Assembly (NCBI GenBank): GCA_035518875.1
Contig: DATIXD010000375.1
Location: 1-10,135 of the forward strand
Reading direction: 5' to 3'
From: DATIXD01 sp035518875
GTDB lineage: Bacteria > Pseudomonadota > Gammaproteobacteria > Methylococcales > Methylococcaceae
DNA: 10,135 nt
Part shown: positions 1-6,055 of the stretch, piece by piece
Position numbering within the stretch: position 1 is the stretch's first letter
How the letters are laid out: every line of letters starts with the position of its first letter
Position numbers and translations under genes: made by a program
Notes under the pieces: model-generated
Told to the model about the DNA's origin: nothing
Databases searched by the model: none
What the model saw: only the letters and a program-made list of their open reading frames with translations

Positions 1-612
1 GCGATAGGGGACCAGTCTCAGGGCATCCTGAGACACGGCGGCGATTGTCGGCAGGATCATGATTGCCAACACTAGAGCCGCCGGCAGCATTCCGGGCCCG
101 CTCAGGGTTGTGCCGAAAAACGGAATCCAGCCGAATTCGGCATTCAGCCAGTCAGCGATCGGACGGACGAAGGGCACCACGACAAAAATGCCCCAAAAGC
201 CGTAGACAACACTAGGAATCGCGGCCAAAAGTTCGACGATGGTCCGGAAAACGAGAGCGAGCCGGGCCGGAAGAAAATCCTGGGTGAGAAAAATCGCCAT
301 GGTGACGCCGAAAAAGCCACCGATGAACAGGGCCAGAATCGAACTGTAAAGAGTGCCCCAGATTTCCGGCAGAATCCCGAACGCCCGCTGATTGACGTCC
401 CACTTCGTGCTCGTCAGAAAACCAAGGTGATACTCACTGATGGCTGGCACCGCCTTGGCGCCGATTTTCCACAGGAGAAGCCCGACCACGACGAGAATAA
501 GCCAAGCGCAAACCGTCGCTAAGCCCCGGAACGAGCGGTCAAGCAAGTAATCAGCCTGCGAAGGGGGACCCGAAATCTGTTCGCCGGCAGCAACCTCTTC
601 AAATGCGTTCAT
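1..612 (-). CDS. pstC: Phosphate ABC transporter permease PstC (C-terminal part beyond window)
   Basis: One of the two inner-membrane permeases of the PstSCAB high-affinity phosphate importer; it pairs with PstA and is powered by PstB. I translated 204 codons from the ATG at 612-610, open to the window edge. After a polar N-terminus come a first membrane span (about residues 29-50), a periplasmic stretch including FGILPEIWGT, a span at about 86-110, then AAIPSVVYGFWG, which is typical of PstC, and further hydrophobic segments. The frame ends at ALRLVPYR, just before the expected EAA loop that contacts the ATPase, so roughly the last third of a protein usually near 300-320 residues is missing only because the window stops. 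It follows pstS on the same strand after a 97-base spacer with no convincing Shine-Dalgarno sequence, so it is probably cotranscribed with pstS from the PhoB-type promoter. Confidence 0.93.
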   Translation of the reverse strand, partial: MNAFEEVAAGEQISGPPSQADYLLDRSFRGLATVCAWLILVVVGLLLWKIGAKAVPAISEYHLGFLTSTKWDVNQRAFGILPEIWGTLYSSILALFIGGFFGVTMAIFLTQDFLPARLALVFRTIVELLAAIPSVVYGFWGIFVVVPFVRPIADWLNAEFGWIPFFGTTLSGPGMLPAALVLAIMILPTIAAVSQDALRLVPYR

Positions 613-707
613 GGTGCCATCGCTGTGGTTGATTGATCAAAGAGAAGGGGCAAGAACAAATCGCGCATGAAAGTCGCCTCGAGTGTACCCGCCCTCGCTA
701 ACCGCTG

Positions 708-1742
708 CTATTGAATTTTCTTGACCGCGGCGCGGACTGCCGAAACGACGTTTTCCGGGAGCGGGATATAACCCATTTTGGAGCTCAGTTTCTGTCCCTC
801 GGTCAGCCCATACTCGACCACTTCACGCAGGATCGCGGCCTTCTTGGGATCAGGATTCTGCTGGTAGAACAGCATCCAGGTGAAGGTCGCAATCGGATAG
901 GATTTTTCACCCTCGGGGTCGAGCACCCAGGCGATGAGGTTTTCCGGAAGCTGCGCGCTGGCCAGCGTCGCCTCACCGCCCGCCCCACCCGGCGGCACGA
1001 ACGTCCCGGCCTTGTTTTGCAGATCGGCCATTGTTACCCTCGCGCCCATGGCGTAGGCGTATTCGATGTAGCCGATGGCGCCGGGGGTTTGCTTGATCGT
1101 GGCGGTGACGCCGTCGTTTTTCGGCGCCGCGACGATCTTGTCGCTGCTCGGCCAGTTCACGGTCGTGCCTGCCCCGGGGCCACTCTTCCAGGCCGGGCTA
1201 ATCGCGCTGAGGTGACTGGTGAACACGAAGGTCGTACCGCTGCTATCGGCGCGCCGCACCACGGTAATCGGCAGGTCCGGCAACTTCAGACCGGGATTCG
1301 CACTCTGAATTCGAGCATCATTCCACTTGGTGGTTTTGCCGAGGAAAATATCCGGATAGACGTCCCGCGGCAGCTTCAGGTTCTTCAGATTTCCGGGAAG
1401 GTTGTAAGCGATCACGATTTCACCGGCCGTCATCGGCAACAGTACGGCGCCGCCCTGCACTTTGGCGATTTCCTCCGGTTTCATCGCCGCGTCGCTGGCC
1501 GCAAAATCAACCGTGTGGTTGATGAAGTCCAGGACGCCGGCGCCGCTGCCCTTCGCCTGATAATCGATGTTGGCGTTCTTGTGCGTTCGGCTGAAGTCCT
1601 TGAACCATGCGGAGTACAGCGGGAACGGGAAACTGGCTCCGGAACCTGTCAGCCTCAATTTTTCCTCCGCGGATGCGGGGCTGAGGCAGACCAGATTGAC
1701 GACAATCCCAAGCATGCACGCCAGAAAACGAAATTTGTTCAC
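708..1742 (-). CDS. pstS: Periplasmic phosphate-binding protein PstS
   Basis: The soluble periplasmic receptor that binds inorganic phosphate and hands it to PstC/PstA. It is 344 residues long, normal for the family. Residues 1-25 form a Sec signal peptide: basic start, hydrophobic core, and SPASA before the likely cleavage, giving a mature protein beginning EEKLRL. Phosphate-loop motifs are in place: TGSGASFPFPLY near residue 32, GSGAGVLDF near 66, and the RADSSGTTFVF segment in the second lobe. Translation starts at GTG (1742-1740), supported by GAGGG at 1754-1750 on the minus strand, 7 bases upstream. The stop is TAG. Three PhoB half-sites and a -10-like hexamer lie upstream, so induction under phosphate limitation is expected. 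pstC follows on the same strand. Confidence 0.96.
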   Translation of the reverse strand: MNKFRFLACMLGIVVNLVCLSPASAEEKLRLTGSGASFPFPLYSAWFKDFSRTHKNANIDYQAKGSGAGVLDFINHTVDFAASDAAMKPEEIAKVQGGAVLLPMTAGEIVIAYNLPGNLKNLKLPRDVYPDIFLGKTTKWNDARIQSANPGLKLPDLPITVVRRADSSGTTFVFTSHLSAISPAWKSGPGAGTTVNWPSSDKIVAAPKNDGVTATIKQTPGAIGYIEYAYAMGARVTMADLQNKAGTFVPPGGAGGEATLASAQLPENLIAWVLDPEGEKSYPIATFTWMLFYQQNPDPKKAAILREVVEYGLTEGQKLSSKMGYIPLPENVVSAVRAAVKKIQ

Positions 1743-1784
1743 TGAAAGGCCCTCGCTTACGAAGAAATGGAAACTCAGGCGAGC

Positions 1785-1790
1785 ATGCTA
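1785..1790 (-). promoter_or_regulatory. Candidate -10 hexamer of pstS promoter
   Basis: TAGCAT on the minus strand matches the sigma-70 TATAAT consensus at 4 of 6 positions and lies 10 bases downstream of the last PhoB half-site. Transcription would begin near 1778, leaving a leader of about 35 bases before the GTG start. Confidence 0.6.
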
Positions 1791-1800
1791 GGCCGGCTAT

Positions 1801-1829
1801 GTGACAGAAAGATTACAGAACGATGACAA
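1801..1829 (-). promoter_or_regulatory. PhoB box array (three half-sites) upstream of pstS
   Basis: Read on the minus strand, three 7-mers sit in exact 11-bp register: TTGTCAT (1829-1823), CTGTAAT (1818-1812) and CTGTCAC (1807-1801), separated by the 4-base spacers CGTT and CTTT. The known PhoB box is two CTGTCAT-like repeats with a 4-base AT-rich spacer, so this is one box plus an extra half-site. The last repeat stands exactly 10 bases before TAGCAT, the same spacing as in E. coli phoA, where PhoB replaces the -35 contact. Binding by PhoB is inferred from sequence only. Confidence 0.87.
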
Positions 1830-1860
1830 AACGGACTTCATTGGAAGAGGAATAAGGCTG

Positions 1861-1878
1861 TTGTCACGGAGTTGTCAT
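1861..1878 (+). promoter_or_regulatory. Second PhoB box, facing the CorA-type gene
   Basis: On the plus strand TTGTCAC (1861-1867) and TTGTCAT (1872-1878) form two half-sites 11 bp apart with spacer GGAG. Each matches CTGTCAT/C at 6 of 7 bases. Ten bases further on is TAAAAG (1889-1894), a 4-of-6 match to a -10 hexamer, so the layout repeats that of the pstS promoter in the opposite direction. The spacer is less AT-rich than usual. This would place a transcription start near 1901 and a leader of about 94 bases before the CorA-type start codon. Confidence 0.62.
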
Positions 1879-1994
1879 CAGCAGTCGTTAAAAGGATTGG
1901 GCCAATCGGCCTAAGCCCCCGAATCTGCCGAAATTTGCGCCAACCCTGTAGACCCCGGCATCATGTCGACCACGCTTCAATCCGGAAAAATGCC

Positions 1995-3188
1995 ATGAGT
2001 CATCGCAAAAACAAACATGCGCGTACCCAGAAAGCAAGGCAGCTTTTGAAAAGCGAAGAAGCTGCGCAGCAACGCCCGTCGGCGGAGACAACCCAGCCTG
2101 TCCGACACATCCCCAGGTTGAACATGCCCCCACCTGGCACCAGCCCCGGCATCGAAACCCAGGAACTCTCGGCCCGACCCAGCACCGAGGCGCCAATCCA
2201 GGTGACGTGCGTCGATTACTGCCCGGACCAGATGCAGCTTGAGCGAGTCGCCGACCTGGGAGATTTTCTGGCGCGCCATCGCCCCACCTGGTCCAAGGTT
2301 CGCTGGATCCATGTGGTAGGGCTAAGCCAGATGGAGGCGATCCGCGCCTTCGCCGAGAAATACCAGCTTCACCCGCTGGCGATCGAAGACATGCTCATCG
2401 CGACGCAGCGGCCGAAGCTGGAAGATTATCCGGGTTCCGAGGAACTGCCCGGCCGACTGTTCATCGTCGCCCGAATCGTGCGGATTGATGGCGATGCGCT
2501 GCGCAGCGAGCAGGTCAGCGTTTTTCTCGGACGAACGACGCTGCTCAGCTTCCAGGAGGCCCCGAGCCCGGTGTTCGAGTCGATCTACCATCGCATCGAA
2601 GTGCTGGGATCGCGGCTTCGGACGCACGACGTCGGTTTTCTCTTATACGCCTTAGTGGATGCGATCGTCGACAGTTACTTCCCGGTTCTTGAGCACCATG
2701 CGGAATGCCTGGAAGAGTTTGACGATGACTTGCGCGTCAGTCTCGACCAAACAATACTGCAAAAAATCCATGTGATTAAGCGTAATCTGGTGCTGTTGCG
2801 CCGGGCGATCTGGCCCATGCGGGAACTGGTTGTCCAGTTGCAGCGCGACAAGCATGAGTGCCTGTCCGAGACCGCGCTAACTTACTTCCGGGATGTCTAC
2901 GACCATTGTGTGCAGATCATCGATTTGTTGGAGACTTATCGCGAAATTGCAGCCGCCCTGACGGAGACCTACATGGCCGCGGTGTCGAATCGCATGAACG
3001 AAATCATGAAGGTTCTCACCGTCATAGGCACCATCTTCATCCCACTAACTTTCCTCGCCGGCGTGTACGGGATGAACATGCCGATTCCCGAGAATCATTG
3101 GAGTTGGAGTTACCCGGTCTTCTGGGCAGTCTGTATTGCAAGCGCCTGTGGCATGCTGGTCTGGTTCAGGCGCCGAGGTTGGACGTGA
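1995..3188 (+). CDS. corA: CorA-family Mg2+/Co2+ channel protein
   Basis: A homopentameric inner-membrane channel for Mg2+ (also Co2+, Ni2+). From ATG 1995 it has 397 residues, somewhat longer than usual because of a basic, proline-rich N-terminal stretch of about 75 residues that looks disordered. The cytoplasmic domain follows (WIHVVGL, then HPLAIEDML and RPKLEDYP, typical of CorA), then the long helix ending MNEIMKVLTVIGTIFIPLTF. The first membrane span leads into the signature YGMN (Y358, G359, M360, N361), the second span is at about 372-390, and the tail is the basic WFRRRGWT. The frame stays open upstream to a TTG at 1872, but that codon lies inside a PhoB half-site and upstream of the inferred transcription start, and conserved sequence begins well after 1995. 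There is no strong Shine-Dalgarno sequence at 1995. It is divergent from pstS and may share its phosphate control. Confidence 0.9.
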   Translation: MSHRKNKHARTQKARQLLKSEEAAQQRPSAETTQPVRHIPRLNMPPPGTSPGIETQELSARPSTEAPIQVTCVDYCPDQMQLERVADLGDFLARHRPTWSKVRWIHVVGLSQMEAIRAFAEKYQLHPLAIEDMLIATQRPKLEDYPGSEELPGRLFIVARIVRIDGDALRSEQVSVFLGRTTLLSFQEAPSPVFESIYHRIEVLGSRLRTHDVGFLLYALVDAIVDSYFPVLEHHAECLEEFDDDLRVSLDQTILQKIHVIKRNLVLLRRAIWPMRELVVQLQRDKHECLSETALTYFRDVYDHCVQIIDLLETYREIAAALTETYMAAVSNRMNEIMKVLTVIGTIFIPLTFLAGVYGMNMPIPENHWSWSYPVFWAVCIASACGMLVWFRRRGWT

Positions 3189-3503
3189 AAGGTCCGGATG
3201 ACCTTGAAAGATATCCCAACGTCTGGTCTTTGAAATATTTCTGCAACATTGCCTTGTTACGATCCTGACCATAACATCGTGGTGCAACACCTGCGTGAGG
3301 TGAACCCTCCTCCGCCAGGACCCGGTGTCGGGCTCAGCGATCAGGTTTTGCCTGGTCGCGCTGCTGGGACGGCGCAACCGTAGCGGAACCCAAAGCGGCC
3401 TTACTCATGACAGGGGCCTCTCAGTCTTATCACCACCCCTTCACCCCCGACGCTCGGGCGGTTAGGTCTTGTTGGCGAGCAAACGAAATCCGAGGAGACG
3501 TCC
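3189..3503 (+). other. 315-base intergenic region before glgP
   Basis: No coding region is supported here. It holds a candidate sigma-70 promoter at 3249-3277, a short palindrome GGTG-CAA-CACC at 3281-3291 just after the -10, and the glgP ribosome binding site GAGGAG (3492-3497). A small stem CCCGA/TCGGG (3446-3450 with 3454-3458) has no T tract, so no terminator for the CorA-type gene is convincing. If the candidate promoter is real, the glgP mRNA leader is about 220 bases, long enough for post-transcriptional control. Confidence 0.5.
3249..3277 (+). promoter_or_regulatory. Candidate sigma-70 promoter for the glgP-xfp gene run
   Basis: TTGCCT (3249-3254) and TAACAT (3272-3277) are separated by exactly 17 bases; each matches its consensus hexamer at 4 of 6 positions. 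It is the best pair I found by eye between the CorA-type gene and glgP. Such matches also arise by chance. Confidence 0.3.
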
Positions 3504-6002
3504 ATGGCCGCGAAAATACCCCAAGCATCCCCATCGCCCGTTACCGAACATGAACATGTGCGAACCGGGACCAGCCCCGGCGCACTGAAGGCCGCCTTTC
3601 GGGACAACCTCAATTATGCCGTGGGCCGTCCGCTGGAAATCTCTACGGCCGAGGATCGCTATCAGGCCATCGCGCTCTCGGTGCGTGACCGTATCATGCA
3701 GCGGTGGGTCAAACAGGTCGAACGTTGGAATAACCCGGACGTCCGGCAGGTTTCGTACCTGTCGGCCGAATTTCTGGTGGGGCCTCACCTCGGCAAGGAT
3801 CTGCTCAATCTGGGGCTCACCGAAAATGCACGCCAAGCGATGGCCGAATTGGGCATGGATCTGGAACAATTCGTTGGGCTGGAGGAGGAGCCGGGGCTCG
3901 GAAATGGCGGGCTGGGGAGACTGGCTGCCTGCTATCTCGACTCGCTGGCGACCCTGGGATATCCGGCGATCGGTTACGGTATTCGCTACGAGTTCGGGAT
4001 TTTCGACCAGATCATCAAGGATGGCTGGCAGGTGGAAGTGACGGACAAGTGGCTGCGCTATGGGAATGTGTGGGAAGTCGCTCGTCCGCACTTCGCTCAG
4101 GTGGTGAAACTTGGGGGACATACCGAACCTTATCCCGACGACAAGGGAGAATATCGCGTACGCTGGGTGCCGGGCCGGGTTGTGGTCGGGATTCCCTATG
4201 ACACTCCGATTCTCGGGCACCGCGTCAATTCCTGCGCCCTGCTGCGTCTGTGGAGTGCCGAGGCGGCCCAGTCCTTCGATTTTGCCGATTTCAACCGTGG
4301 CGATTATTACGGAGCGGTGGAGGAAAAAGTTAGCTCGGAAAACATTTCCAAGATCTTGTACCCCAATGACGAGCAGATGCAGGGCAAACGGTTACGCCTC
4401 GAGCAGCAATATTTCTTCGTGGCCTGTTCCATCAAGGACATGATTCGCCTTTGCCTGCGTCGGGGATTGCCGCTCGACCGTTTCCACGAGATGTTTTGCA
4501 TCCAGCTCAACGACACTCACCCCGCCATCGGCATCGCGGAATTGATGCGGCAGCTGATTGACAAGCATGCCATGCCTTGGGAGCAAGCGTGGGACATCAC
4601 GAAAAAGTCTTTCTCCTATACCAATCATACCTTGCTGCCGGAGGCCCTGGAAAAGTGGTCTCTGCCCTTGTTCGCCTCCGTCCTCCCGCGGCACCTCGAG
4701 ATCATCTACGAGATGAATCGCCGCTTTCTCGACGAGGTCCGCGTCAGGTTCCCGGGTGATGAGGGAAAAGTCGCGCGCATGTCGATCATCGAGGAGGACG
4801 GCGAAAAGTTCGTGCGCATGGCCAACCTGGCGGTGATCGGAAGCCACGCGGTCAATGGCGTTGCGGAGCTCCATTCCGAGCTGGTGAAGAGCCAACTGTT
4901 TTCGGACTTCCACGCCATGGCGCCGGACAGCTTTCATAACGTGACCAATGGCGTGACACCGCGGCGCTTCGTCGCTTTGAGCAATCCGGGACTGACCCGG
5001 CTGATCGATGAGCAGATTGGCGAGGGCTGGTTGTCCGATCTCGATCGCCTCAAGGCGCTCGAAACTCACGCGGACGATGCGGCCTTGCAGAAAGCATGGG
5101 CGGATGTGAAACGGGACAACAAGACACGTTTGGCGAAGATCATTCGGGACAGGGCCGGGGTCGTCGTCGACCCGGAATCGATGTTCGATATCCAAGTCAA
5201 ACGCATTCACGAGTACAAACGTCAGCACCTGAACGTACTCAACATCATCACCCTGTATCAGCGCCTCAAGGCCGATCCCAAACTTGTCATCGCCCCGCGG
5301 ACGTTCATTTTCGGCGGGAAGGCGGCACCCGGCTACTTCATGGCCAAGCTGATCATCAAGCTGATCAACTCGGTGGGAGAGGTCATCAATCGTGATCCGG
5401 AAGTACGGGATCTGGTCAAAGTGGTCTTCCTACACGACTTCAACGTGAAACACGCCCAGAACATTTATCCCGCCGCCGACCTGTCCGAGCAGATATCAAC
5501 CGCCGGCAAGGAAGCCTCGGGGACCGGAAACATGAAGTTTTCCATGAATGGCGCATTGACCATTGGCACCTTAGACGGGGCCAACATCGAGATTCGCGAG
5601 GAAGTGGGCGCAGAGAATTTTTTCCTGTTCGGCCTGACGGCTGACCAGGTCGCGAAACTGAAAGCGGAAGGTTACCACCCCTCAGACTATTACCACGGCG
5701 ACCTGGAGCTCAAGGCAACCATCGATCTCATCAACAGCGGGTTATTTTCCCGCGGAGAGACGGAACTGTTTAGACCGCTCACCGAACACCTCTTGCATCA
5801 CGACGAATACCTGCTGATGGCCGATTACCGGGCTTACGTGGACTGCCAGCAAGCGGTCGACCACGCCTATCGCGACACTGCACGCTGGAATCGGATGTCG
5901 ATCCTGAATGTCGCACGCATGGGCAAATTTTCGTCCGACCGAGCGATTCGGGAGTACGCCGAGCGCATCTGGCGTCTGGAGCCGTCTGACCGCGGCAGTT
6001 GA
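3504..6002 (+). CDS. glgP: Glycogen/starch alpha-glucan phosphorylase
   Basis: A cytoplasmic GT35 enzyme that releases glucose 1-phosphate from the non-reducing ends of alpha-1,4-glucans using inorganic phosphate and pyridoxal phosphate. It has 832 residues, the full length of the family. Visible landmarks in order: VSYLSAEFLVG (residues 83-93), EEEPGLGNGGLGRLAACYLD (127-146), IQLNDTHPAIGIAELMR, the phosphate/PLP-site segment VKRIHEYKRQ with K566, R567 and K572, then VFLHDFNVKHA, and the PLP Schiff-base motif EASGTGNMKFSMNG with lysine 678. No key residue is missing. ATG 3504 follows GAGGAG with a 6-base gap. xfp starts 53 bases after its stop on the same strand, which suggests cotranscription and a flow of glycogen-derived hexose phosphate into the phosphoketolase step. 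MalP-type maltodextrin specificity cannot be excluded from the sequence. Confidence 0.96.
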   Translation: MAAKIPQASPSPVTEHEHVRTGTSPGALKAAFRDNLNYAVGRPLEISTAEDRYQAIALSVRDRIMQRWVKQVERWNNPDVRQVSYLSAEFLVGPHLGKDLLNLGLTENARQAMAELGMDLEQFVGLEEEPGLGNGGLGRLAACYLDSLATLGYPAIGYGIRYEFGIFDQIIKDGWQVEVTDKWLRYGNVWEVARPHFAQVVKLGGHTEPYPDDKGEYRVRWVPGRVVVGIPYDTPILGHRVNSCALLRLWSAEAAQSFDFADFNRGDYYGAVEEKVSSENISKILYPNDEQMQGKRLRLEQQYFFVACSIKDMIRLCLRRGLPLDRFHEMFCIQLNDTHPAIGIAELMRQLIDKHAMPWEQAWDITKKSFSYTNHTLLPEALEKWSLPLFASVLPRHLEIIYEMNRRFLDEVRVRFPGDEGKVARMSIIEEDGEKFVRMANLAVIGSHAVNGVAELHSELVKSQLFSDFHAMAPDSFHNVTNGVTPRRFVALSNPGLTRLIDEQIGEGWLSDLDRLKALETHADDAALQKAWADVKRDNKTRLAKIIRDRAGVVVDPESMFDIQVKRIHEYKRQHLNVLNIITLYQRLKADPKLVIAPRTFIFGGKAAPGYFMAKLIIKLINSVGEVINRDPEVRDLVKVVFLHDFNVKHAQNIYPAADLSEQISTAGKEASGTGNMKFSMNGALTIGTLDGANIEIREEVGAENFFLFGLTADQVAKLKAEGYHPSDYYHGDLELKATIDLINSGLFSRGETELFRPLTEHLLHHDEYLLMADYRAYVDCQQAVDHAYRDTARWNRMSILNVARMGKFSSDRAIREYAERIWRLEPSDRGS

Positions 6003-6043
6003 GTCAGATATTGCGATAGTGACAACACCAGTTTTTAAGCAAT

Positions 6044-6049
6044 AAGGAG
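6044..6049 (+). promoter_or_regulatory. Ribosome binding site that fixes the xfp start
   Basis: AAGGAG at 6044-6049 has a 6-base gap to ATG 6056. The adjacent TTG at 6053 would give one extra N-terminal residue, but ATG is the better start. The six bases GCAATA at 6039-6044 touching this site can pair with TATTGC at 6009-6014. Confidence 0.75.
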
Positions 6050-6055
6050 AGTTTG

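Noticed and set aside
711..1745. 344-codon open frame on the plus strand opposite pstS
   Set aside because: It mirrors the pstS codons, has an Arg/Gly/His-rich composition typical of antisense frames in GC-rich DNA, and shows no recognisable domain.
1872..1994. In-frame N-terminal extension of the CorA-type protein from TTG 1872
   Set aside because: The TTG lies inside a PhoB half-site and upstream of the inferred transcription start, has no proper Shine-Dalgarno sequence, and the extension shows no family features. ATG 1995 is preferred.
3280..3295. Sigma-54-like GG-N10-GC pattern
   Set aside because: The invariant GG and GC are correctly spaced, but several flanking consensus bases are wrong; expected by chance in GC-rich DNA.
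3407..3413. Single PhoB-like half-site (CTGTCAT on the minus strand) before glgP
   Set aside because: The positions 11 bp either side match poorly (at best 4 of 7), and it points away from glgP.
3446..3458. Hairpin CCCGA-CGC-TCGGG as a terminator for the CorA-type gene
   Set aside because: Only five pairs, no T tract, and about 260 bases from the stop codon.
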